Positions 15,458 to 23,677 of a DNA stretch of 64,000 nucleotides are shown one piece after another. Numbering within the stretch: position 1 is the first letter of the stretch; each line of letters begins with the position of its first letter. Origin of the DNA: Tardiphaga robiniae (lineage in GTDB: Bacteria > Pseudomonadota > Alphaproteobacteria > Rhizobiales > Xanthobacteraceae); assembly GCF_001618955.1 (NCBI RefSeq), contig NZ_LVYV01000023.1:1-64000 (forward strand), given 5' to 3'. The notes under the pieces are model-generated. The model had not been told where the DNA came from and made no database searches. It saw only the letters and a list, made by a program, of their open reading frames with translations. Made by a program: the position numbers and the translations under genes.

Positions 15458-16465
15458 ATGACCGACCACATGCCCCTGTCCCGATATACGGCTGACTATG
15501 CCGGACAGGATCCGCTGCGGCTGGCCGTGGCTGCTGCGGTCGATGCCTTCGCCAGGGCCTCCATCGAGATCTCCGACCTGATCGGCTGCGGCGCGCTGGC
15601 CGGAATTACCGGCGAGGCGCAGGGTGCGCAGAATGCCGACGGCGACGTGCAGAAGGATCTCGATGTCCGCGCCGACGAGATCGTTCGCGCCGCGTTGAAG
15701 TCCGTGTCCTGGGCCGCATTGGCCTCCGAGGAAGCCGAGACGGCAGATATCCGCGACGGGGGGCTGCTGGACATTGCCTATGACCCGCTCGACGGATCGT
15801 CCAATATCGAAACCAACATGACGGTGGGTACGATCTTCTCGATCATGCCATCAGCGAAGGGTGCGACGCCGTTCATGCAGAAGGGCAGCGCGCAGATCGC
15901 TGCCGGCTTCGTCGTCTATGGTCCGCAGACCTCGCTGGTTCTCACGCTCGGCGATGGTGTCGATATCTTCACGCTCGATCGCGCCGCGGGGAGCTACAAG
16001 CGAATTCGAACGCGTGTGCAGATCCCGGCCGAGTGTGCGGAATATGCGATCAACGCGTCCAACCATCGTCACTGGGAAGCGCCAGTGCGTGATTTTGTCG
16101 AAGAGTGCCTCGCCGGTGTCGATGGCCCGCGCGGCAAGAACTTCAACATGCGCTGGATCGCAGCCCTGGTCGCCGAGGCCTATCGCATCCTGATCCGGGG
16201 CGGCGTATTTCTCTATCCGTCCGATGCGCGCAAGGGCTATGCCGATGGCCGGCTGCGTCTCGTTTATGAAGCGCATCCCATGGCCTTCATCGTCGAGCAG
16301 GCCGGCGGCGGTGCGACCACGGGCCGTGCTCGCATTCTCGATCTCGTGCCGACGGCGATCCATCAGCGCGTGCCGCTGATTATGGGCTCGATCAGCAAGG
16401 TGAAGCGTATCGAGGCCATGCATCTTGATGCCAGCGCGGGACAAGCGCAGGCCGCGGCAGAATAA
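15458..16465 (+). CDS. cbbF: Class I fructose-1,6-bisphosphatase
   Basis: A 335-residue enzyme hydrolysing fructose-1,6-bisphosphate to fructose-6-phosphate in gluconeogenesis or the Calvin cycle. The metal- and phosphate-binding motif DPLDGSSN is at residues 109-116, with acidic metal ligands in ASEEAE at about 89-94, and the sugar-binding region [20 protein letters not shown] follows near 245-265. The length is usual for the bacterial class I enzyme. The start at 15458 has GGAGAG just upstream; the longer frame runs into the regulator's control region. Its divergent CbbR-like neighbour suggests induction with autotrophic or carbon-flux signals, hence the tentative symbol. Confidence 0.9.
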   Translation: MTDHMPLSRYTADYAGQDPLRLAVAAAVDAFARASIEISDLIGCGALAGITGEAQGAQNADGDVQKDLDVRADEIVRAALKSVSWAALASEEAETADIRDGGLLDIAYDPLDGSSNIETNMTVGTIFSIMPSAKGATPFMQKGSAQIAAGFVVYGPQTSLVLTLGDGVDIFTLDRAAGSYKRIRTRVQIPAECAEYAINASNHRHWEAPVRDFVEECLAGVDGPRGKNFNMRWIAALVAEAYRILIRGGVFLYPSDARKGYADGRLRLVYEAHPMAFIVEQAGGGATTGRARILDLVPTAIHQRVPLIMGSISKVKRIEAMHLDASAGQAQAAAE

Positions 16466-16627
16466 AGCAAAGCGCAGCCGAACAAAGAATGTGCCTACGA
16501 CACATCCTGTTTTGACTCATTCAAAACATGACAGGCTTGAGGCCTTCTAAGACCAGCCGGCCCGAAACGGGTTGAGCATGACGTGACCGCGGCCTAGACA
16601 ATCGCAGGGGTCGCAAAGGATACGCGC

Positions 16628-16951
16628 ATGCTTCCGCAGCAGGTCAAGGTCTCCGATATCACCGACGAGAATTCGGCGCAGACCTATCTCAACCAGGCCA
16701 TCATGACGACGTTCTGCCGCGTGCTCGATAGTTCGCGTCTGGCGCCCGATGTGGTGATGCGGCTTCTGGCAACGGCGATCGGCTCGACCTATCGCGAAGT
16801 TGCTGCTGCCCATCAGGACGGCCAGTGCCCCTGCGGATGGCGCCCGGTCCCGGATGCCGATATCGAGGCCCTGCGAGCGTCGCTCGAAGATGCGGCTGCG
16901 CCGAAGATGGCCGATGATCTGCACAGCATGGTGATCGCCGGACGGGCGTAA
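16628..16951 (+). CDS. Conserved-looking small protein of unknown function
   Basis: A 107-residue acidic, soluble protein that I do not recognise. It has no signal peptide or membrane segment. The N-terminal half looks helical (NQAIMTTFCRVLDSSRLAPDVVMRLLATAIG), followed by a compact GQCPCGWRPVPDADIEALRASL with a Cys-Pro-Cys pair. Codon third positions are strongly G/C, and AAAGGA lies about eight bases before the ATG, so it is probably a real gene. It stands alone between the fructose-bisphosphatase and thiamine-diphosphate genes, about 160 bases after the former. Confidence 0.65.
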   Translation: MLPQQVKVSDITDENSAQTYLNQAIMTTFCRVLDSSRLAPDVVMRLLATAIGSTYREVAAAHQDGQCPCGWRPVPDADIEALRASLEDAAAPKMADDLHSMVIAGRA

Positions 16952-17159
16952 CCGCCGGTCGATCTGCCCTGAAATAAGGCTCCATCTGCGCGAAATGGGC
17001 CACTGCGGATCACCGCAGATGGCAATTTTGCGTCTGTTCCGCTCTCCCGATCACGTGATTGGGCCAGCGCGATCGACATATGGCAATTCCTTTAGACCTA
17101 AACTACTTTGGCCCGATCCTTGAATGTCGAGGAGATCGCGATCGGTGCAAAGTGACCTC

Positions 17160-18857
17160 ATGACATCCTCATCCGCTGCAGTTCTCGACCACACCCCGGC
17201 CAGCTCGACCGTCTGGCGCGAAGTCGCACGCGCGATCGCCGATATCGGCGCCAAGCGCTGCTTCGGCCTGGTCGGCGGCGCAAATTTCAAGGTGACGCTC
17301 GGCCTCACCGAGTTCGGCGTCGAATTCGTTGCTGCGCGTCACGAAGGTGGCGCGGTGAGCATGGCCGATGTGGCTGCGCGTCTGACGCGCGACCTGACTA
17401 TTGTCAGCGTGACGGCGGGGCCAGGTCTCACCAATGCGATCACCGGCATCGGCGAGGCCGCCAAGAGCGACACGCCGCTGCTTGTGCTCGCGGGTGATGT
17501 GGTGCTCGGCGACAAGCAGTCGGCGTTTGCGTTTAATCAATCCGAACTCGTTCACGCGGTTGGCGGCGAATGGCGGCAGATCGCCGATGCGCAGAGCGCT
17601 TACGCCGACACCTGGAAGGCCGCGTCGTTGGCGCTGCGCGAGCGCAAGCCCGTCGTGCTCAGCCTGCCGATCAATGTGCAGGAAATGCCGGTGACGGCAA
17701 CGATGGGCAAGAAGCATTTGCCGATCATGCCGCGTATCACGGTCAATCCTGCGAAGCTGGAAGAACTTGTTGCAACGATCCGGACATCGAAACGTCCGCT
17801 GATCCTCGCGGGGCATGGTGCGGTCGTGGCCGATGCGCAGCCGTTACTGGTTCAACTGGCCGACAAACTCGGCGCGTTGCTGGCGACGTCGTTGCAGGCG
17901 CATGGGATGTTTTCCGGTCATCCATGGAATCTGGGTGTGGCCGGTGGCTTCTCGTCGAAGGCGACGGCCGAGCTGATCGCGCAGAGCGACATGATCCTCG
18001 CCTTCGGCATGTCGCTGAACATGTGGACCACGAAGAAGGGCAAGCTGATCTCGGACTATGCCCAGCTCGTGCAGATCGATGTCGAGAAGGGGCGCATCGG
18101 CATGCATCGCCCGGTCGATCTCGAACTCGAAGGCGATGCCTCCGCTGTGGCCACTGCCGTGTTGCAGGCGTTTGATAAGACGCCGCCCAGCGAGGCCGGC
18201 TGGCGTACGCCAGAGGTTGCCGCGGTGATGACTGCCAGGGGCAACCATAATCTGGCCTATGACGACACCAGCACTGCCGACCACATCGATCCGCGCACGC
18301 TGAGCAAGGCGATGGACGATATCCTGCCGAAGGATCGTACTGTCGTGGTCGACGGCGGACATTTCGTCGGTTGGGTGACGCGCTATATTTCCGCGCCCGA
18401 CCACAAAGGCTGGTGCATTCCCATCGCGTTCCAGTCCATCGGCCTTGGCCTTGCCGGTGCGATCGGTGCCGCAGTGACGCAGCCCGAGCGGCTGACTGTG
18501 CTGGCGGTCGGCGACGGCGGCTTCCTGATGTCGATCGCGGAACTTGAAACCGCCGTCCGGCTGAAGAAGCGTATCTGCATCTTCATCTATAACGACAGCG
18601 CCTATAGTGCCGAGGTGCATCACTTCGGGCCGGAAGGCTACGATGCCGGCATGGCGCAATTTCCGGTGACTGATTTTGCCGCCATCGCGCGCGGATATGG
18701 CGCCGATGGCGTTGTCGTGCGGACGCTCGCCGATCTCGATGCCGTGAAGAATTGGGTCGCTGATGGTGCGCAGGGCGTCTTCATCGTGGACGGCCGGATC
18801 AATCCAAAGCTGATCGCGGATTGGTATAGCGAGATGTTCAGCGGAGCGAACTTGTAG
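17160..18857 (+). CDS. Thiamine diphosphate-dependent enzyme, acetolactate synthase-like
   Basis: A 565-residue three-domain ThDP enzyme of the acetolactate synthase/benzoylformate decarboxylase superfamily. The N-terminal PYR domain has the catalytic Glu62 in AARHEGGAVSMAD. The central domain spans about 190-330. The C-terminal PP domain has the cofactor motif GDGGF at 451-455 with ND at 478-479, about the usual 28-residue span. Divergence from IlvB (no quinone/FAD-site similarity that I can see) makes true acetolactate synthesis unlikely; the substrate is unknown. The start is ambiguous: ATG at 17124, GTG at 17145 (AGGAG ten bases upstream) or ATG at 17160 (MTSSSAAV). I give the shortest. 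It appears to be a single-gene unit. Confidence 0.82.
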   Translation: MTSSSAAVLDHTPASSTVWREVARAIADIGAKRCFGLVGGANFKVTLGLTEFGVEFVAARHEGGAVSMADVAARLTRDLTIVSVTAGPGLTNAITGIGEAAKSDTPLLVLAGDVVLGDKQSAFAFNQSELVHAVGGEWRQIADAQSAYADTWKAASLALRERKPVVLSLPINVQEMPVTATMGKKHLPIMPRITVNPAKLEELVATIRTSKRPLILAGHGAVVADAQPLLVQLADKLGALLATSLQAHGMFSGHPWNLGVAGGFSSKATAELIAQSDMILAFGMSLNMWTTKKGKLISDYAQLVQIDVEKGRIGMHRPVDLELEGDASAVATAVLQAFDKTPPSEAGWRTPEVAAVMTARGNHNLAYDDTSTADHIDPRTLSKAMDDILPKDRTVVVDGGHFVGWVTRYISAPDHKGWCIPIAFQSIGLGLAGAIGAAVTQPERLTVLAVGDGGFLMSIAELETAVRLKKRICIFIYNDSAYSAEVHHFGPEGYDAGMAQFPVTDFAAIARGYGADGVVVRTLADLDAVKNWVADGAQGVFIVDGRINPKLIADWYSEMFSGANL

Positions 18858-18867
18858 TTGGCCTTCT

Positions 18868-18895
18868 AACCTCTCCCCGCAAGCGGGGAGAGGTT
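18868..18895. terminator. Hairpin between convergent genes
   Basis: AACCTCTCCCCGC at 18868-18880 pairs perfectly with GCGGGGAGAGGTT at 18883-18895 (13 base pairs, two-base loop). It sits between the stop of the ThDP enzyme gene and the stop of the convergent esterase, which it overlaps by two bases. There is no clear T-run, so it may be a repeat-derived, bidirectional termination or mRNA-protection hairpin. Confidence 0.6.
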
Positions 18896-19532
18896 ATGCT
18901 GCGGTTTGGTTCATTGCCTCAATATTCCCCAACCACTCTTTCGCAATGGTCAGGTCCGCCTGCGACAGCTGATGGCCAACCGGCAGCGTACGATGTTGTA
19001 CATCGCCGCCTGCCTTCGTCAGCATTACAGCCAGCCGCTGCGAATTGCTCGGCGGGATGATCGGATCAGACTGGCCCGACACGATCAGCACCGGCTTGCC
19101 GGCGAGATCTGCCACCGGCGCGTCACGCAGCGGCACCATCGCCCGCAACAATATGCCACCGGCCAGCGCTTCGGGACGCAACAGCATCATTGCCGCGGCG
19201 ATATTGGCGCCGTTGGAATAGCCGAGCGCGATCGGTGCTTTGAGCCCGTAGCGCTTGCGGGCTTCGGTGACGAAGTCCCCGAGCTCGTTGGCGCGACGCC
19301 GTACGTCGTCCTCATCGAACACGCCCTCGGCAAGCCGGCGAAAGAAGCGCGGCATGCCGTGTTCCAGCACCTGACCGCGCGGCGACAGCAGTGCCGCACC
19401 CGGCGCAATCGCCTCGCCGAGTGGCAGCAGATCGCTTTCATCGCCGCCGGTGCCATGCAGCAGCAGGAGCGGCGTTGCCTCGCGCCGGTTGCCCGGCACG
19501 AAGCGATGGATGTGGGACAGGTCGTTGCTCAT
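18894..19532 (-). CDS. Alpha/beta-hydrolase, MhqD-like carboxylesterase
   Basis: A 212-residue phospholipase/carboxylesterase-type hydrolase. The oxyanion-region LLLLHGTGGDESD is near residues 22-34, the nucleophile Ser in GYSNGAN near 105, the acid Asp in SGQSDPIIP near 155, and the His in VGHQLSQ near 188. It overlaps the upstream dioxygenase gene by four bases (ATGA), so the two are one transcription unit. The pair resembles MhqD and MhqO of Bacillus, which act on quinone-type compounds; by analogy this esterase may cleave the ring-fission product. The identity of the substrate is inference. Confidence 0.85.
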   Translation of the reverse strand: MSNDLSHIHRFVPGNRREATPLLLLHGTGGDESDLLPLGEAIAPGAALLSPRGQVLEHGMPRFFRRLAEGVFDEDDVRRRANELGDFVTEARKRYGLKAPIALGYSNGANIAAAMMLLRPEALAGGILLRAMVPLRDAPVADLAGKPVLIVSGQSDPIIPPSNSQRLAVMLTKAGGDVQHRTLPVGHQLSQADLTIAKEWLGNIEAMNQTAA

Positions 19533-20470
19533 GACGCCACCTTCTCCGTGTCGAGCGATGGCAGCACGCGCTCGATCTCGCCGCGATGCTTTTCGAGAAA
19601 CGCGGGCAGTTTCAGATGCTCGCCGAGGGATTCGACGGGCTCGTCCACGGCGAAGCCGGGGATGTCGGTGGCGATCTCGAACAGCACGCCGCCGGGTTCC
19701 CGGAAATAGACCGAACGGAAGTAGTTGCGGTCCTTCTGCTCTGTCGGCTGCTGGCCGTGAGTCTTCACCAGCTTGTTGGCCATCACCTGCTGATCGGCAT
19801 CATCGATGGCGCGGAAGGCGACGTGATGCACCGAACCGCGGCCCTGACGACCCGGCAGGAAACCACCGGCTTCGTAGATGTCGACGATGCCGCCTTCCAC
19901 GCTGTCGGCACTCAGACGAATGATCGAAGCTTCACGCGCCGTCTCCTTGAAGCCGAACACGTCGGTCAGGATCGCGCTGGTCTTCTCGGCCTTCTCCAGC
20001 AGAAGCGTCACGCCATGGAAACCGCGGATCGCGTGCTCTGCCGGAACGTCGCCATTGCTCCAGCCGGGCTCGTTCTCCGCGCCTTTGATACCGACCAGCG
20101 CGAGGCTCATGCCGTCCGGATCGGTGAACGGCAGCACCGCTTCGCCGAAGCGCTTTTCGAGCGCCTCATGCGCGATGCCCTTCTCGATGAAGCGATGCGT
20201 CCAGTAGCCGAGCGAACGGGCGGGGACCCGGAACGAGGTCTGCTGGGTCTGGCCCACGCCGCGGCGGCCGGGGGCCGCATGCTCCCACGGGAAGAAGGTC
20301 AGGATGGTGCCCGGCTTGCCGGTCTCGTCGCCGTAATAGAAGTGATAGGTGCCCGGATCGTCGAAATTGACGGTCTTCTTGACGAAGCGCATGCCCAGCG
20401 CGTGGGTGTAAAAGTCGAAGTTCCGCAAGGCGTTACCGGCGATTGCGGTCACATGGTGGATGCCTGACAT
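19529..20470 (-). CDS. VOC-family ring-cleaving dioxygenase, MhqO-like
   Basis: A 313-residue protein of two tandem glyoxalase/VOC units. Unit one begins IHHVTAIAGNALRNFDFY (His4 or His5 is the candidate metal ligand) and unit two begins IRGFHGVTLLLEKAEKT near residue 150. Later candidate ligands are HHVAFR near 220 and the Glu in GGVLFEIATD near 265. This is the pattern of MhqO/YkcA-type ring-cleaving dioxygenases that open hydroquinone- or catechol-like rings. I start at the ATG at 20470 (MSGIHHVTA), preceded by AGGAG seven bases upstream; the longer frame adds a basic tail. A LysR gene is divergent and may sense the quinone. Confidence 0.85.
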   Translation of the reverse strand: MSGIHHVTAIAGNALRNFDFYTHALGMRFVKKTVNFDDPGTYHFYYGDETGKPGTILTFFPWEHAAPGRRGVGQTQQTSFRVPARSLGYWTHRFIEKGIAHEALEKRFGEAVLPFTDPDGMSLALVGIKGAENEPGWSNGDVPAEHAIRGFHGVTLLLEKAEKTSAILTDVFGFKETAREASIIRLSADSVEGGIVDIYEAGGFLPGRQGRGSVHHVAFRAIDDADQQVMANKLVKTHGQQPTEQKDRNYFRSVYFREPGGVLFEIATDIPGFAVDEPVESLGEHLKLPAFLEKHRGEIERVLPSLDTEKVAS

Positions 20471-20596
20471 GGTCTGTCTCCTGGTTAGGAAGCGTCTCGT
20501 CTTCCGTTGCCGGGATAATTGGGTCATCCCCGTTCAAAGACAATCTGGCCATTTGTGACATAACTGTCTATGTTTTGGGGACAGTCAGGAATGCCC

Positions 20597-21508
20597 ATGG
20601 ACAAGCTCAACAGCCTGCGCGCCTTCGTCAAAGTCGTCGAACTCGGCAGCTTCTCCGAAGCAGGGCGGCAGCTGCGGCTGTCGCGCTCGGCAATCTCGAA
20701 ATATGTCGGCGAGCTCGAACAGGATCTCGGCGTTCAATTGCTCAATCGCACCACGCGTCATGCCAGCGCGACCGAGAATGGCCAGGCCTATTTCGAGCGC
20801 GCGCTGACCATCCTCGCCGATCTCGATGCCGCCGATCAGGCGGTGGCGCAGGCGCAATCGACACCGCGCGGATTGCTGCGCGTCAATGCGCCGATGTCGT
20901 TCGGCACGCTGCAGCTCGGGCCTGCCATTGCCGATTTCATGGCGCAGTGTCCGGAGCTGCAGATCCAGCTTGTGCTGTCGGACGATCAGGTCGATCCGAT
21001 GCAGGGCGGTTTCGACGTGACGCTTCGCATCGCCGATCTGGAGTCATCGAGCCTGATCGCGCGAAAGATCGTCGCCATCGATCGCGCGATTTGCGCATCG
21101 CCGGACTATCTCAAGCAACATGGCACACCTAAGCTGCCGGAGGATCTGCGCAGTCACGCGCTGCTCACCTACGGCTTCCTGCTCACGGGCAATCAGTGGA
21201 AGCTGACCGGCAAGGATGGTGACGATCACTGGATCCAGCCGAGCTGGACGCTTTGCGTCAATAATGCGGAAGTGCTGCGCGATGCCGCGATCAAGGGCAG
21301 GGGCGTCGCGCTGCTGCCGACCTTCATTGCCGGCGATGCGCTGCGTGCGGGATCGCTGCGCAGCGTGCTCAACGCCTACAAGGCGCCGCCGCTGACGCTC
21401 TATGCGATCTATCCGCCGACCCGGCATCTTGCCGTGAAGGTGCGGCTGTTCATCGACTTTCTGGTGGCGCGGTTTGCTGGCGTGCCGGAGTGGGACAGGA
21501 AGCTCTAG
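20597..21508 (+). CDS. LysR-family transcriptional regulator
   Basis: A 303-residue LysR protein with an N-terminal helix-turn-helix (MDKLNSLRAFVKVVELGSFSEAGRQLRLSRSAISKYVGELE) and a substrate-binding domain from about residue 88. It belongs to the large CrgA/DmlR-like group that starts with MDxLxSLRxFV. AGGA lies six bases before the ATG at 20597, favouring it over ATG at 20591 and the longer frame. The gene is divergent from the dioxygenase/esterase pair, with a 126-base shared region at 20471-20596 that probably holds its operator. The stop overlaps the end of the convergent helicase gene by four bases. Confidence 0.88.
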   Translation: MDKLNSLRAFVKVVELGSFSEAGRQLRLSRSAISKYVGELEQDLGVQLLNRTTRHASATENGQAYFERALTILADLDAADQAVAQAQSTPRGLLRVNAPMSFGTLQLGPAIADFMAQCPELQIQLVLSDDQVDPMQGGFDVTLRIADLESSSLIARKIVAIDRAICASPDYLKQHGTPKLPEDLRSHALLTYGFLLTGNQWKLTGKDGDDHWIQPSWTLCVNNAEVLRDAAIKGRGVALLPTFIAGDALRAGSLRSVLNAYKAPPLTLYAIYPPTRHLAVKVRLFIDFLVARFAGVPEWDRKL

Positions 21509-23613
21509 CGCCAGATCGCGCGCATCCGCGAATTGATGTCCATGCGGACGCCCTGCGCCGCTGTACGCGCTGGATCGGCGGCGGGTGCTTGCGGCCAGGT
21601 CGTGCGTTCGAACAGGCCGAGCAGCGCTTCGGGAATAAAGCGGGTGCGTGACGCATAGACATGGCGGTCGCCTTGCGCATGCTGGCCATGGGTGAAGAAG
21701 CGCTGCGGCACCATCAGATGCAGATCATCCTTGGCGCGCGTCATCGCCACATAGAGCAGCCGACGTTCTTCCTCGATCTCCGCGGATGTCCCGGTGCCCA
21801 GGTCCGACGGCATGCAGCCATCGACCACATTCAGCACATAGACCGATTTCCATTCCTGTCCCTTGGCGGAATGGATGGTCGAGAGGATCAGATAATCCTC
21901 GTCGAGCAGCGGCACACCGGACTGATCGCTGGTCGCGTCCGGCGGATCGAGCGTGAGTTCGGTGAGAAAACGCTCGCGCGACGGATAGCCAGACGCGATC
22001 GCCTCGAGCTGGATCAGATCGGCGCGGCGCGTCAGCGAATCCTCATGAATGCGATCGAGATGCGGCTCATACCAGCGTCGCGCCAGTTCCAGCTCGGCGG
22101 GCCAGCCGGCGTGGCTCGATTTGATTTGACTGATGACCTCGACAAAGCTCCGCCAGTCCGTAGCTGCGCGCGGTGGCGCCGGGGCATGGGTGAGGGCATC
22201 GATCGGGTCGGGCGCTGCGATCATGTGATCCAGCGCGCGCTGTGCGGACGCGGGGCCGACGCCAGGCAGCAATTGCATCAGCCGGAAACCGGCAACGCGG
22301 TCGCGCGGGTTCTCAACGAAACGCAGCAGCGCCAGCATGTCCTTGACATGCGCGGCATCGAGAAATTTCAGGCCGCCGAATTTGACGAATGGAATGTTCC
22401 GCCGCGTCAGCTCCACTTCGAGTGATCCGCTGTGCGACGACGTCCGGAACAGCACGGCCTGTTCCTTCAGCTTCATGCCGCCTTCGCGATTGTCGAGCAC
22501 GCGCGCGACGATGGCGCGGGCCTGATCGGTCTCGTCCCGGATGGTGACGAGCTGCGGCTTGGCGGAGGAGACGCGATCGGTCCAGAGATTCTTCGTAAAG
22601 CGTTCACGCGCGAGATCGATCACGCCATTGGCTGCTGCGAGGATCGGCTGCGTTGAGCGATAGTTGCGATCGAGCGTGATGATCTGTGCCGGCGGGCTGA
22701 ACTGCCTGGGAAAGTCGAGAATGTTGCGCACGGTGGCAGCGCGAAACGAATAGATCGACTGTGCGTCGTCGCCGACCACGGTAAGCCCATGGCCATGCGG
22801 CTTCAGAGCCGTCAGGATCGCCGATTGCAGCCGGTTGGTGTCCTGATATTCGTCGACCAGCACGTGATCGAAGCGACCGCCGATGTCATCGGCGAGCAGT
22901 GGCTCGCTCGCCATCTGCGCCCAGTACAGAAGCAGGTCGTCGTAGTCGAGCACGTTCTGCCTCTGCTTGGCCTCGACATAGCCGGCAAACAGGTCGCGCA
23001 GTTCCGCTGACCATGCCGCGCACCATGGATAAGAGGCGCCGAGCACCTGATCGAGTTCGGTCTCGGAATTGACGCATCGGGAATAGATCGCGTGGCATGT
23101 GCCCTTGGTCGGGAAACGTGTCTCGGTCCTGGAGAAGCCAAGCTCGTGCCGGACCAGGTTCATTAGGTCGGCGGAATCCTCACGATCGTGAATGGTGAAA
23201 GCGGGATCGAGTCCGATTTGTTCGGCATAGTCGCGCAGCAGCCGCGCGCCGATGCCGTGAAAGGTGCCGGCCCAAGCCAGTGCGTCGGTCATCACGCTGG
23301 CATTGTCACCCATCACCTTGCGGGCGATCCGCTCGACACGACGGCTCATCTCGCTGGCAGCACGCCGCGAGAAGGTCATCAGCAGGATGCGGCGCGGATC
23401 GGCGCCATTGACGATCAGATGTGCGACGCGATGGGCAAGGGTGTTGGTCTTGCCGGAACCGGCGCCGGCGATGACCAGTAGCGGAGCGGATGTGGTGCTG
23501 TTCCCAAGCGGGAACACGCCGTGCTCCACGGCGCGGCGCTGTTCCGGATTCAAGGCGTCGAGATAGGAGGCTTGGGCGAGCACGGGATGTGTGTATCCGA
23601 GGTGAGGAATCAC
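21505..23613 (-). CDS. UvrD/Rep-like superfamily 1 ATP-dependent helicase
   Basis: A 702-residue 3'-5' DNA helicase-like protein. Motif Q/I appears as LDALNPEQRRAVEHG, then AGAGSGKTNT (Walker A), VDEYQDTN (motif II), VVGDDAQSIYSFRAA (motif III), LDRNYRS (motif IV), STIHSAKGQEW (motif V) and LLYVAMTRAKDDL (motif VI), in the correct order for a UvrD-type enzyme with 1A/1B/2A/2B domains. It likely acts in repair or replication restart; it is shorter than chromosomal UvrD (about 720-850) and may be a second copy. The GTG at 23613 (MIPHLGYTHPVLAQ) is a compromise: the longer frame overlaps the chemoreceptor's 3' end. The ribosome site is weak. Confidence 0.88.
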   Translation of the reverse strand: MIPHLGYTHPVLAQASYLDALNPEQRRAVEHGVFPLGNSTTSAPLLVIAGAGSGKTNTLAHRVAHLIVNGADPRRILLMTFSRRAASEMSRRVERIARKVMGDNASVMTDALAWAGTFHGIGARLLRDYAEQIGLDPAFTIHDREDSADLMNLVRHELGFSRTETRFPTKGTCHAIYSRCVNSETELDQVLGASYPWCAAWSAELRDLFAGYVEAKQRQNVLDYDDLLLYWAQMASEPLLADDIGGRFDHVLVDEYQDTNRLQSAILTALKPHGHGLTVVGDDAQSIYSFRAATVRNILDFPRQFSPPAQIITLDRNYRSTQPILAAANGVIDLARERFTKNLWTDRVSSAKPQLVTIRDETDQARAIVARVLDNREGGMKLKEQAVLFRTSSHSGSLEVELTRRNIPFVKFGGLKFLDAAHVKDMLALLRFVENPRDRVAGFRLMQLLPGVGPASAQRALDHMIAAPDPIDALTHAPAPPRAATDWRSFVEVISQIKSSHAGWPAELELARRWYEPHLDRIHEDSLTRRADLIQLEAIASGYPSRERFLTELTLDPPDATSDQSGVPLLDEDYLILSTIHSAKGQEWKSVYVLNVVDGCMPSDLGTGTSAEIEEERRLLYVAMTRAKDDLHLMVPQRFFTHGQHAQGDRHVYASRTRFIPEALLGLFERTTWPQAPAADPARTAAQGVRMDINSRMRAIWR

Positions 23614-23677
23614 GCTCGCTGATTCCCGCTTTGTTCGCAATGGAAGAGCGGCGCGCCGAAGCGCGCCGCTGGAAGAA

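Noticed and set aside
14331-16951. A complete Calvin-cycle cluster
   Set aside because: Only the CbbR-like regulator and fructose-bisphosphatase are present; no RuBisCO or phosphoribulokinase.
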